50,190 nucleotides of DNA from Hofstenia miamia (Eukaryota; Xenacoelomorpha; Acoela): the NCBI GenBank assembly GCA_004352715.1, contig SCFE01000017.1, forward strand, positions 1,304,321 to 1,354,510, read 5' to 3'. Position numbers and translations under genes: made by a program. Positions 34,499 through 45,471 of this stretch are shown piece by piece. Position 1 is the first letter of the stretch; the number at the start of each line of letters is the position of its first letter. The notes under the pieces are model-generated. The model made no database searches. It was not told the origin of the DNA and saw only the letters and a list, made by a program, of their open reading frames with translations.

Positions 34499-36741
34499 AA
34501 TGAATTTTGTATTTATGATTTGTGAGAATTTGATTATTAATTGTTTTGGGGAGGAAAGATGGGTCTACAGAATGTTCACTAAAGTAAGACGTTGATGTAA
34601 TACATGGAGAACTATTACTAAAATGGTTGCGTTTCATTTAATGCAGCCACTCTTAAATCAGAAGAACCATATTGCAGACAGTATATGTGCATTAGTAAAT
34701 GCGTCTAAAATATTTTGTGAAGAACATCTTCAAAATACTTATTTCCTTAAGCAGTACAATAGCAATATTTTTTAGACACAAGCATTCGATATTAAAACTA
34801 GAGATGAAGTGGTTCGGGAATTTAAGTAGAATATTGACATTTATTAAAAATATATATCGATGCAGAAATATATCTTCTGCTGCTTGAAGTGCAATGCATT
34901 TTATATACAAAATATGATTTTACATTTTTTGGACTTTTAAATGCCTACAAGATAAAAATAAATAAGTTAAGTGCTACTCTCAGAGGCTTAAGGCGCTATT
35001 TAAAAATCGGTTTTTTGACAATTCTATTTGGTTTTAAATGACTGTCGCTTGTAAATTATCCATATTAAATGATATTCAATTTTCACATAAAGCATCTGAT
35101 ATAAGACTTGCATTGAAAAATTTCAAATTTTAGCATCTCTAATCCTAATGGTTTTTAAAAAAAAATTATAGGTTTTTTTATTAGAAACAAGTTTGCAGAG
35201 ATTCATTATAAATCTATTGTAATCAAGGCTTCGTGATTTGAAATATAAAAAGTACAATGAGACAAGAATACTTCGCCTACAGACCGCAATTTGATGTAAC
35301 ACGCTACTCTGATATTATTAGAAACTTTAGTCAAATGAACAATGTTTTTTACATTTCAAAATAAATTATTTACCGTATAGTGTTCACTATTTTTATATAC
35401 CGATTTTGATAAAAGCCGCTAAAAAAACTTTTCTCATCCGCATTTTGATGTTGACATTTTGGAAAATTCTATTACAATAACTTACACGAATTTTGTTTAC
35501 ATTATTGCAATAACAAAACTTTTGCACTGTAACCCAAGAGTTGAAGTAACCAAGTTCACGACTTTTAAGGTTGTGATAATTGAGCTTGGTAAAATTTTTG
35601 CAAGGCAGTCAAGAGGGAATTTAAATATTGATGTTAAATTCAAACTTTCTTGACATTCAAATTGTAAATACCGTTAGTAAAAAGATTCTTAGCAAACATG
35701 AATAGCTTATTTGAAGAAATGCTTTTTTATCTTAACCTTCTGAAAACCTTTGACATTTATTCATTAGGTAATTCGATATCGATATCGATTTTGCTTACTT
35801 GCGTATGCATTCATTAAAAACAACAGCAAGTATGTACACCTCCAAAAATATCGATGATCTATTTGAATTTTTATAAGTAAAATTTTTTTCATTCTTTTAC
35901 ATAATTTTTTAATTGAAATGCTGCATGTAAAATGAATCGCAAGGAGTAATGGTACTTCTAGTGTTAATAATATGATTTATAAACCAATACAAATTTAAGT
36001 GTTACACGAATGAACTTAGCCTAAGGCTTTAAACTAATGTAAATAATTACAATAAACACATGTATAGTGCTTGTGTGTTATTTTCGAAAAAATTATTGTA
36101 AACCAATTACAGATGTTATACAAGTAATAAATTTAAGTTCGATTGAGAAATCAAGTAATAAAATGTATTTTTTACAATTAGCACTCCTTATTGACAAATT
36201 AAGCACTTTTGAAATTCTTGAATGCAAATGGATTTCAGTGAAAGAAAGTTGAATACTCTAATTAAAAACTTTATACGCTTTTAGCGAAAAAATGTATTCA
36301 CTGTTCTAGTGGGCAAACATATGTAAGCCCTGGCCCACTTGCTCATAGCGGCCCCTTTTTATGTATTCTTAAGAAACTAGTCAATTAAGACAAATTGAAT
36401 TTGGTTAAATTATTGACTTGTTTCTGTCTCTAACTGCAAATCTATATTAATTGAATGCAGATTTTAATATAGAATATACTAAATAATTTTTCGTTAACCA
36501 TTTTTTTACAAACAACTGCATTTTAGTACCTATAATATTGGATCGCCCGGTGGCTACAACATATCCCCTTTTCTTTTTTTTCATTTCTAAGGAGTGTAAA
36601 TTTTCACTAACTGTTGAAGATGGTGTTGTTTTGTGAATTATGTCCCAGATTTTTTGTCAATAATTTGGCTGTTTGAATTGCAAAAGCAATAAATATATTT
36701 CAACTAGCAATGGTCTCATCACCTATTTTTTTCCAATTGGA
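34499..36741. other. Anonymous AT-rich DNA
   Basis: No recognisable gene. A perfect 7-bp inverted repeat (agtgggc/gcccact, 36308-36339) lies in a small GC-rich spot and may be a transposon relic. Confidence 0.55.
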
Positions 36742-36935
36742 CTATGCATTTTCTCCATTTATTATGGGATCACGATAACGTAATATGGGAGGTTGTGGTT
36801 GGAATTGAGAGAGTTCGCAATTCATATTTCTTGATATAGCTGTTGCAGCCAGTGGTGCGAGGGCGGTGATGCAGCTAATTGGGGTCCAGGAAAGGCCTGT
36901 CCCTCCTGGTGTGGTGCCTGCCCACTCTGTCACAT
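36742..36935 (-). CDS. Candidate 3'-terminal exon in a GC-rich island (unidentified)
   Basis: A ~190-base island much richer in GC than the flanks. On the minus strand an acceptor-like gtgacag lies immediately upstream of AGTGGGCAGG, and a frame then stays open to a TAG at 36742: TEWAGTTPGGTGLSWTPIS at the start, ILRYRDPIINGENA at the end, about 63 residues. A second minus frame (SGQAPHQEGQAFPGPQLAAS...) is open for 35 codons and also looks protein-like. The polypyrimidine tract is weak. I do not recognise the product. It could also be a transposon remnant. Confidence 0.3.
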
Positions 36936-37254
36936 TTTAAATATGAAACATTTTAATATCATTTATTTGAAAAATCCAACAATGAACTTATATCTTTTCA
37001 ACCAAATCCCTCTTTCTGATAAATGCAAATATATTTTATGTAATATTACTACCTACATGTTATTAAAAAATGCAATAAAAACGTTCGATTCCATGTAAGT
37101 TTCTCTTCAGTTCGATCAAACTGATCATTCTGCAGTGATTTCCCACAACTATCTAGTTAGCCTGTTTTGCCACATTCTGGAGTCTAATACTGATTACATT
37201 TCTTGCGTGAGGAATCTAGTTGCTAACCTATGCTCTTCTTCAAAATAAACAATG

Positions 37255-38385
37255 ATATTTGTTAGACTGAGAATTGCTAATGATTTTTCAGCTTCCAGTG
37301 TTCAGTAACAGCATTATGAGGCCCAGATTCAAGGTTGTCGATAATCTGTCATATTTGCTATTTACAGACTGCATGGACTGCACTAACCAAAGCATTCATT
37401 CCATTTTGATAATATTTTATTGCTACAATTTCACTATCTGCACAAATGATGAATTTTGCAAACTGGCGCTTTCTCAAGCTTCAGCGATTTGCCTTTGTAC
37501 TGAGAGTTTGACATTGATCACTGAATTTGCTGAGATGTTGAAGAATGAGAAAGTTATGAAAATGAGTTTGACTTTTTTAAAAAAATTATAGTAATTTCAA
37601 CTAATCCAGATGATGGAAGAGAGCTGATCTTTGCAAATTCATGTATTAGCAGTAATCCGGCTTAATATTCCTTGCATAAAGTTTCCTTTTAGATATTGCA
37701 TTTCAACGAAACAGACTATATTTTTATGAGAAAAAATTCAACAAAGAATAAATATCGTTCATTCATTTTATTTGTGAATAAGGACTACATAGACATTTCA
37801 GCTTCACTGGGTGGGCTGTTTGCATTACTAAGTGGTCAATTGCACACGTAGTTTAGCAGTAAAAACAGACTTGCTTTGATTTAGGATAATTTTGAATTGT
37901 ACACACCAGGGGCGTACGCAGGATTTTCTGTCTGGCGGGGTAAAGCCCAGCGAAAATTTTGAAAATATTGAGAAAATAGACCCCAAAAATGCATTTCACG
38001 ATCCTAGATTTTAAATTTTTCAATTTTTTTACGACAAAATTTTTGATTTATCCAGTCAAAATCAAATTTGGAAACCTGACGGGGGGGACATTCTACCATG
38101 TCCTCCCCTGCGTACGCCACTTATATACATGTTTGAATTCTTTTGAAATTTGTATGTTGAATTTTTTTAACTAGAACCCCATCTGAAGAATATAATAAAA
38201 TAAACGTATAAAGTAGAATTTATTGTTTAAATATAACCCAAATGATTATATATGTATCTGTCAATATGGTAACAGGCATCTGTCCTTTCAAATAACAACA
38301 ATAACGTTTATTTAAATTTGAAAGCATTTGAAAAACACGCAGTTACTGTTTAACTAATTAAAGTATACCTATTAAAAAATGGAGA
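37255..38385. repeat. Locus version 1 (duplicate of 38387-39024)
   Basis: Starts atatttgttagactgag and ends attaaaaaatggaga, the same ends as 38387-39024. It carries about 500 extra bases, roughly 37510-38005, that include the left half of the hAT-like MITE. The join is a single N at 38386. Best read as the longer haplotype. Confidence 0.85.
37907..38122. mobile_element. hAT-like MITE
   Basis: About 216 bases with near-perfect inverted ends: CAGGGGCGTACGCAGG on the left and, on the right complement, AGTGGCGTACGCAGGGG. The G-run and C-run near the ends (ggcggggt, gggggggacattctaccatg) are typical of short hAT elements. Flanking octamers GTACACAC and ATATACAT differ only by transitions, consistent with an old 8-bp duplication. 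No coding content. The second locus version keeps only the right half. Confidence 0.7.
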
Positions 38386-38386
38386 N

Positions 38387-39024
38387 ATATTTGTTAGACT
38401 GAGAATTGCTAATGATTTTTCAGCTTCCAGTGTTCAGTAACAGCATTATGGGGCCCAGATTCAAGGTTGTCGATAATCTGTCATATTTGCTATTTACTGA
38501 CTACATGGACTCCACTAACCAAAGCATTCATTCCATTTTGATAATATTTTATTGCTACAATTTCACTATCTGCACAAATGATAATTTTGCGAAACTTTTG
38601 TCAAGCTTCAGCGAATTGACTTTGTACTGGGATTTAAACATTCTAGATCTTAAATTTTTCAATTTTTTTACCGACAAAATTTTTTATTTATCCAGTCAAA
38701 ATCAAATTTGGAAACCTGACGGGGGGACATTCTACCATGTCCTCCCCTGCGTACGCCACTTATATACATGTTTGAATTCTTTTGAAATTTGTATGTTGAA
38801 TTTTTTTAACTAGAACCCCATCTGAAGAATATAATAAAATAAACGTATAAAGTAGAATTTATTGTTTAAATATAACCCAAATGATTATATATGTATCTGT
38901 CAATATGGTAACAGGCATCTGTCCTTTCAAATAACAACAATAACGTTTATTTAAATTTGAAAGCATTTGAAAAACACGCAGTTACTGTTTAACTAATTAA
39001 AGTTTACCTATTAAAAAATGGAGA
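38387..39024. repeat. Locus version 2 (with internal deletion)
   Basis: Matches the two ends of 37255-38385 but lacks about 500 bases, with one breakpoint inside the hAT-like MITE. Read together with the single-N join, it is the shorter haplotype. Confidence 0.85.
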
Positions 39025-39423
39025 AATTTAATTCATTTCTCATAGAAGAGAATTTAAGAATATTTTTTTTTAAATTTTGCTAATTGAATTTTTATTTGCA
39101 TATTTTTTAATTCTTCTACTATGTAAGTTATTATTTATCCAACTGCATCATTGACTGTGCAGCTTAAAAATATTTTTTTGGACTTTTACCGTGAAAATAG
39201 TTTGAAAATTAGTATTGGAAAAAATTATCATTAAATTGTATATACTTTATATACTTATTTGTAGATATATTTAATAAGATGATGCTTAGGGTTGCATATA
39301 ATCCTTACAAGCATCAATCACAATCGAAATCAATAGAAAGATACAAAAATTAATGCAAATAAAAATATTTTACTAGTAAATTTAACTGATTAGAATGTAA
39401 ATTCTGACCAATCTTTATACATG

Positions 39424-39457
<34 letters not shown>

Positions 39458-39726
39458 TATTTGGGGAGAATAAAAAAATTCCATTTTTAAGCGCTTATTT
39501 CGTCTATCAAAGTGTTTTTAAGATATGATTGAAAAACACAATTTATATGTATATGAACAAATGATGAGCTTTTGCACACTTTTTGGAAAGATGCCTACCA
39601 TAGCAGCAATCACAGGCGCGGTTAAGAACAGTATTTATTGATTATGTCAATTAAGATGACGATGTCGTCTTCAGAGCAGAAGTCTTCGATCTGCCAGAAC
39701 TGTTTTTTCTGTCAAAGCTTACCTCT
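39025..39726. other. Anonymous DNA with a (TA)n tract
   Basis: A (TA)n tract with one TG interruption lies at 39421-39461. Otherwise nothing recognised. Confidence 0.7.
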
Positions 39727-40179
39727 CGTTATTCATCTGGTTCAATTCGACAACAACTTTTGTTACTTGTCTGTTACTGATAACATCTTTACTCGGTGCA
39801 TTGTCAGACTGACGATGAAGCGGTTCACAAGTGCAGTTGTTCTTAGCCATTGTTGCAATGTCCATTGTTCTTGTGATTTACCATCATCATCCATTAATTT
39901 ATAGTGCGAAAAATTGAGAATTGCCTGAAATGTATTGTGTAGAAGGTTTTCACGTTATTCATCTGGTTCAATTCGACAACAACTTTTGTTACTTGTCTGT
40001 TACTGATAACATCTTTACTCGGTGCATTGTCAGACTGACGATGAAGCGGTTCACAAGTGCAGTTGTTCTTAGCCATTGTTGCAATGTCCATTGTTCTTGT
40101 GATTTACCATCATCATCCATTAATTTATAGTGCGAAAAATTGAGAATTTGAAATGTATTGTGAGGAGGTTTTCACGTAT
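39727..40179. repeat. 226-bp tandem repeat, two copies
   Basis: 39727-39952 and 39953-40179 are nearly identical (cgttattcatctggttc... to ...gaggttttca). The second ends with a small deletion (gcctg missing) and a few changes. The unit is less AT-rich than the flanks, and several frames on both strands stay open through most of a unit. I do not recognise any product. It could be a duplicated exon or a minisatellite founder event just upstream of the guanylyl cyclase exon. Confidence 0.85.
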
Positions 40180-40221
40180 ATCCTTTTAATGGTTTTAACA
40201 ATAAGGAATTTTTTTCCTCCC

Positions 40222-40242
40222 ATATATATATATATATATATG
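40222..40242. repeat. (TA)n microsatellite
   Basis: Ten TA units 95 bases upstream of the guanylyl cyclase exon, within the intron. Confidence 0.95.
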
Positions 40243-40336
40243 CAAACTGAATTATTTATAAAATTAAAACAAACAATTCTAGAAAATGTTGTGAGACATG
40301 GGAAATTGCCTCATTTACTTTTTATACTGAATTTAG

Positions 40337-40467
40337 AATCGCAAGGCAGTTGTTCCAGAAGAATACGAAAGTGTGACTATATACTTCAGTGATATTGTAG
40401 GTTTTACAGATATATCAGGACAAATGGATCCCATGCAAGTTGTGGATTTTCTCAACGATCTGTACAC
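40337..40467 (+). CDS. Receptor-type guanylyl cyclase, catalytic-domain exon
   Basis: A 131-base internal exon between an acceptor (tactgaatttag, 40336) and a consensus donor (gtaagt from 40468). It encodes 43 residues plus two bases of a Thr codon. It begins [12 protein letters not shown] and contains [15 protein letters not shown] and [10 protein letters not shown]. This is the start of the class III nucleotide cyclase catalytic domain; the Asp of FSDIVGF is the first metal-binding residue, and the segment is highly conserved in natriuretic-peptide-receptor and retinal-type cyclases. The protein makes cGMP from GTP, normally as a membrane receptor dimer. No stop or frameshift is present, so the exon looks functional. 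The preceding dimerisation-helix exon and the following exon (expected to encode a DVYKVETIGDAYMV-like segment) are not visible in this window. A recent retrocopy is excluded by the intact splice sites. Confidence 0.9.
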
Positions 40468-41030
40468 GTAAGTAGTTTCTCTCTAAATACTTGTATTATT
40501 GTAATAATACTTTTCACACAAATTTAACACCTTCCAATTAGACATGTAGTACGCTTCGCTGTTGTAAAGAAGCAAGTGGAATCCATTATAATGCAAAAAT
40601 GTTTTTTAAATTTTAGAATCAAGTACTATTATGCGCGGATATTTTTTTGATAATTATAGAAAAAAGAATGAAGTGTATAATTATATTTAAAGAGCTTTTC
40701 TATAATTCATAAGACTCTAATTATTGAGATAATTAGACACATTTGCGCATAATGTACAGTACATTTTCATAAAATACAATGTTCAATAATTTGCAACAAA
40801 ACTAGGGGTATACATATATACTGTTTCTATACATATTTATGAATATTTTAATCAATTGTATAATTATATATTTATGACACATTGTCCCTTAAATAATGAA
40901 ACGCTTCCGAAAAAAAGTAAGTTTGAAACTGTTTAACGACTTAAATTAAAGTATCTTTTTTACATTACAAATTGTTAAACAAATTAGTCATGCTTGTAAG
41001 AGCATCAAAACAGACATGGAATACTTTCAA
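40468..41030 (+). other. Probable intron of the guanylyl cyclase gene
   Basis: Follows the gtaagt donor directly. No further cyclase exon is recognised up to 50190, so the intron may contain the LINE and MITEs described below. Confidence 0.5.
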
Positions 41031-43725
41031 TGTTTCAACTGTAATACTTCCCTTCATATGATTAAGGAGTGCACTTGTCTCTCTTCTCAGTGCATCGACA
41101 GTATCACACAATATAGCATGCACTTTCTACTTCTATGTACAAGATGTAATGAAATTTGATCTCAAGTAGTGGACAACGTTCAAAAAATTCTAGCATCTTT
41201 AGTATTCAAAATGCAATGGCTAAGCATGAGCAAACGCAAATATCAATGTCTAAAGATTTTGCTACTCTAAATGACCGAATTAATGAACTAAAGGGAAAAA
41301 TTTCTTGCAATATATCTTCATCTTAGCCAAAAGTACTAGTTTTTGGAATTTGAAGGATCGTCTCAAAACTTAAGACCACACCAGAAGTACGAATCAGATT
41401 ATTCACATTTAGAAAAGATTTTCAATTTTTTTGTCAGTAAACCCTCATATTATTAAGGAATTTAAACGTATAGGAAAATACGATTACTCAAAATCTACGT
41501 CATATGTTGGTAATGAATGGCATAAGAGAATTTTGTTATCAAAGTGTTATATGCATAAGGAATTTGAAAAAAAAATAAAAGAAAAAGAACTTTTAACAAA
41601 TCTTTATGAAATAATTTAATTTGGGACTTCCAAGAAAGGTATAAGAACTAGAAAATTAGGACTAGGGTACATGATAATCTCTACCCTGTGAATTGACTAG
41701 GCAAAGCTAGTGATTGTTGATTCTCTGGAATTTCCAAAATGTATTAATTATCTTGATAAAAAATTATCCCCACTTAATTTTCTTCTTCTGAATAATTTGC
41801 AAATTCCTTTGCTTAGGGAGACCTGTATTTATGAAGACATTGAACTTAGGAGAGTATTGGGGTCGCTTAATTTTACTTCACAAAGATATAAATATGTCTA
41901 CTCGCTATCATCCAACTTCTGAATATACATGGTTGATTTTGGTTGCTTTGCGCTACTAGGTTTACATAATCTGCTCATGTTTGTAATTTGCCTTTATCTC
42001 TCTCCTCACAATATTAAACATTGTGTTGATTCAGTTACTATAATATATGACATAAATGAGGTGATTTTGTTCTTGATTCGAATCAATTTTAACTACAAAA
42101 GAAATTTCAATACTGGAAAATTTCCACTTTGTCTTCTTTAATCTTGAATCAATCTCATTATCACGTAATTATGAAGTGAATATATTAGAATTTATATGTT
42201 AACAATGTAGCCTGTTGAACTAATGAATTTTTGCACGCATGTCAAAAGGAATACTCTAGATTTAATCTTTGCCAACAGCTCAAACTTGTTTCTTATGGAA
42301 TAACAAGTCCCTGATTTATATGTTTCCGATTATAAAATTACTCATGGTCGCATTGATGTCTCTATGCCTTTAACCTTAAACAGCCTAGCGTCCGTTTTAA
42401 AGGACAAACTGTTTTTCCACATTTACAAAGAATTTTCTCCAAGTCGATTTCCAAATTTTAAAATCTTGTGGCATTGTTAAGTCTATTGGGGAACATGCAT
42501 TAATACAATGTTGAAAATGTTTATTAAAGCTTATTGCTGTGGCAGAGATTAATGAATTGATTAACAAGTTTTTAGAAATTTTCGAATTTTTGAAAAAGAT
42601 TTAAATTCTCTCCATACCTAGTGTTAATGTGTTGATGTATTGAGAAGGTTTTGAGCCCTTGGAGGCAACAAAGAACTTTGACTGTTTCTTGACATGTGCA
42701 AAGATATTCCAAACCCATTGAGGTGTGCCGTGCGCAAGGTCATAGGCCGAAAGCACACTTTGATGGGACAAGACCAGCGCGCAGATTTAGAACGAAAAAG
42801 AAAGAGGAGTTTCTCCTCTATCACGTGGTGCTTGCAGATTGAGCACACCATTAATAGTTTTTGAGCTATAAGCACTTTAAATAACTTTATAGGATCATAA
42901 AAAATTTTGAACAATACCCAGGCTGTTTAAGGTTAACTAGTGCATTTAAGGCTATCAGAATATACATATCCTAATAATGATCTTGATATTTATTCCTTCT
43001 GTCCATATAGTGAAGTGCTTTCTATAGATTTTCCAAAGATATTAAGAAATTTAAAATCTGTAAATTAAATTTTACTGCATATTGGTATAATTGAATCCAG
43101 GCTCTATCTTCCAAAAATTTAAGTAAAGAGCGAAAATTGAGAAGAGTCTTGTCTCTTCAAGCACTGTACATTTACTTAACAAGGGCAATACAATTTTCGT
43201 AAACTAAATTGGAAGGATAATACATTGCTAAGATTGCTCAATAAATATCTAAATAATTTAAATGAATTTGAAAAAAAATTAACGCTTCACAAACAGGTTC
43301 ATCTAAATCAATTTGCGGTATACTACTAAGCCAATATAGCACATAATGGTCGAGATGCTGCTAATCTATTTAATAAATATTTTGCTTTTGTTTTTCAAAA
43401 TGAAGATGACTTTACAACTTTATACAGTGGCCTAGATTTTAATAGTAAACAAATATCGATGAATGACATTGAAAAAAACAATAAATAATAGTTCAAGATC
43501 TGGATGTTGGTTAGATAATATTCTCTCTACTTTCATACACATGTATAGAAATGAAATGCTACCTTATTTTTTAAAGTTAGCCAAATATATATTAACGTCA
43601 GATGTTTATCCTAATACATGGAAGAAAGCAAAAACCATACCTATGTAAAGAAAGGAAACCTTCCAGAAATTTGTAACTATAGAGCAATTAGCACATTATC
43701 GAAAATACCCTTACATATCGCGTTA
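41031..43725 (+). mobile_element. CR1-like LINE remnant with ORF1 and ORF2
   Basis: Plus-strand fragments in the order of a two-ORF LINE. ORF1 starts with a Cys-rich PHD-like patch (FQCFNCN...CTRCNE, about 41035-41155), then a coiled-coil-like DFATLNDRINELKGKIS (about 41255-41310), then IKEFKRIGKYDYSKS and EWHKRILLSKCY (about 41445-41560). ORF2 shows the AP endonuclease (DSLEFPKCINYLDKK near 41715, a CLYLSPHNIKHC segment near 41990, THVKRNTLDLIFANSSN near 42238 and a following SDYKITHGRID). Pre-RT LFNKYFAFVFQNEDDF lies near 43370, and the RT start (KKAKTIPM, stop, then GNLPEICNYRAISTLSKI) near 43620-43715. Frames carry many stops. A piggyBac-like element (42370-42936) interrupts it, and an RLE retrotransposon fragment abuts the RT at 43726. 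Confidence 0.8.
42370..42936. mobile_element. piggyBac-like non-autonomous element inserted at TTAA in the LINE
   Basis: A perfect 17-bp inverted repeat bounds the element: TTAACCTTAAACAGCCT at 42370-42386 and its complement at 42920-42936. TTAA at both outer ends is the piggyBac target, leaving a 13-bp terminal repeat CCTTAAACAGCCT. A subterminal gtcc-ttttaaa-ggac motif follows the left end, as in many piggyBac elements. LINE coding stops at the left end and resumes after the right end. The interior (42630-42860) contains a coding-like plus-strand stretch (NPLRCAVRKVIGRKHTLMG...) preceded by two TGA codons; I do not recognise it. Confidence 0.75.
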
Positions 43726-44706
43726 GAGCGTTTTTCTCAGGACTTTAGCTGTTCCTAACAGGGCTGCTTTCTGTACTAACGTCCCTCCCCACTTCGGTCA
43801 TCCTAAATCCTCCAAGTATTTATTATGCTTCTTACTCACTGTTTCTACTGCTTCTAATGCTACCTGGACTACTACGACCTTTTTTTAACTTCCACAACCT
43901 CTCAATTTCCTCTGCCAACTCCATGTACTTGTTCATTTTATCTTTCTCTTTGCTTTCTACATTCTGTAGTCCATCACTGTTCCCATTTGTTCCGTTTTAT
44001 CTACCACTACTATGTCTGGCCTCTGTGCTTCTATCACCTTGCTAGCCTGTTTATTGAAGTCCCATAGTATCTTAGCCTTCTCATTCTCTATGATGCCCTG
44101 TGGCTTATACTTATCCTATTTGTTTTCTGCTTCTAACCCATGCTGCCTCCAAGCTCCAGTGTACCATTCGTCCCACCTTCCTTTAGACCAAGTGCTTCTG
44201 CTTCTACAGCTTCCTCCCCACTCATCAGTCTTTTCCCTCCTTTATGCCACATCTCCATTTAAGTTGAATGCTCTATCTGCTGCTAGTACCTTCATTTTCT
44301 CCTTATCCAGCTCAATCAGTTCATTCTTGTTTTTCCTAACTATTCTTGCCCAGTATCTAAACAATAGTATCCCCCCTTTTTTATTGCCTTTATGCTATTC
44401 TGCCCATTCAATGCCTTTGTTCATTGTCAATGCCGCACATTTTCCAAATCCAAGCTCCAACCCAGACTTTCTACTTACCTTCCCCGCTATCGTCGCTGGC
44501 TACTGCAACATCTTCCTTAAACTAGCATACATCTTCAGGTTATCCATGTGCAATAGGTGACTCACTGCTCTACCATTCTTTTCCAACTTATACCCTATGC
44601 CTGTCTCCTTCAGCCTTTCTCGATTGGGATTATGCTAACTACAAACAGAGCTAAGCTATTTCCCTGGAATGTTCCCGCTTAAACCTCAACCTGTGCCTCG
44701 AGCGTT
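43726..44706 (-). mobile_element. RLE retrotransposon fragment epsilon (R4/Dong-like)
   Basis: Same family as the copies at 5804-14616. From high to low coordinate on the minus strand: RT segment before the active site (about 44600-44690), HMDNLKMYASLRKML (about 44515-44560), SGLELGFGKCAALTM (about 44425-44475), INTW-like post-RT segment with ADRAFNLNGD (about 44250-44400), a deletion through the zinc knuckle (VHWSLEAAW remains, about 44145-44170), then the endonuclease and C-terminal region (about 43740-44110). The frames are broken. It lacks flanking TTA repeats and directly abuts the CR1-like LINE, so its original insertion context is lost. Confidence 0.8.
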
Positions 44707-45240
44707 GTGTGTGATGATCGAAGGCTGTGTGCGAGGGGATAAGAAAGTGGATTTCAGCCTCGATAATTACATACAATTAAGTTACGGCTAGGTATAGCGT
44801 ATAGGAATGTTTTTCTCTATCGCTTAGCTCGCCACCGTTTGTTTGTGTGACATGTAACAAATGCTCGAAAGGCGAGAAGCCACCGCAAGGATGATTGTTA
44901 ATGTATCACTAATGTTATTTTAGATACAAATTGTTGACCTATAAGAGACCAAAACGAGACCGTGTTATTTATATTTTAATTATATGTAGGCTAGGAGCTG
45001 CCGTAGTTTATAGAAGCCTTTTTAATTTGTCTGCAGCTAGTATTGTGTCATTTGTACATGTCAGCCCTGATTGCGATATATGTTTATTTTAATTAAATGT
45101 ACGAAACTGCCTTAGTTTTATATTAACTACCTTTTAACTATGTAGTGGCAGTTAGTATCCGGTTGCAAGTCTAGTACATTCACACATTAAGCCTATGCAA
45201 ATTGAGAATGAGAATTAAGTCGAGTAGTGACTGGTATTTA
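44707..45240. other. CpG-containing block with two diverged hairpin repeats
   Basis: Base composition differs from the surroundings (gtgcgaggggataag, ctcgccaccg, aaggcgagaagccaccgc). 44971-45060 and 45085-45179 are diverged tandem copies with a period of about 112 bases. Each has a potential stem: AGCTGC/GCAGCT at 44996/45033 in the first, AACTGCC/GGCAGTT at 45105/45147 in the second. No coding frame was recognised. Could be an LTR, an untranslated region or an RNA-structured element. Confidence 0.45.
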
Positions 45241-45243
45241 TTA

Positions 45244-45468
45244 GGCCACGGTTAGACTAGGCGATTGGTTAAAAGTGATCTGTCACTTTTGAAAGCGTTG
45301 CACGTCTAACCACCCTAGATAATTAGCGATGTGACGATCACAAGGAAATCGAACGCGCACGATTTCTTTGTGATCGTCACATCGCTAATTATCTTGGGTG
45401 GTTAGACGTGCGATTTAATCAAAATGTGATAGATCACTTTTGAGCCAATCACTAGTCTAACCGGGGCC
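45244..45468. mobile_element. PIF/Harbinger-type palindromic MITE
   Basis: 225 bases with 17-bp terminal inverted repeats GGCCMCGGTTAGACTAG (one mismatch) and a TTA duplication on each side (45241-45243, 45469-45471), the 3-bp TWA target of PIF/Harbinger transposons. The interior is itself palindromic: GCACGTCTAACCACCC...GATCACAAGGAAATCG is mirrored by CGATTTCTTTGTGATC...GGGTGGTTAGACGTGC, so nearly the whole element folds into one long hairpin. No coding capacity. Confidence 0.88.
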
Positions 45469-45471
45469 TTA

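Noticed and set aside
37083-37100. gttcgattcc resembling a tRNA T-loop
   Set aside because: No acceptor, D or anticodon stems can be formed around it.
39638-40130. Cys-containing plus-strand frames (CCNVHCSCDLPSS) as a small secreted peptide gene
   Set aside because: The frame repeats only because the 226-bp unit is duplicated. There is no signal peptide or known pattern, and the minus strand is equally open.
43726-44706. GAGCGTT at both ends of RLE fragment epsilon as a possible target duplication
   Set aside because: Comparison with other copies shows that both occurrences belong to the element's own sequence, so the match is coincidental.
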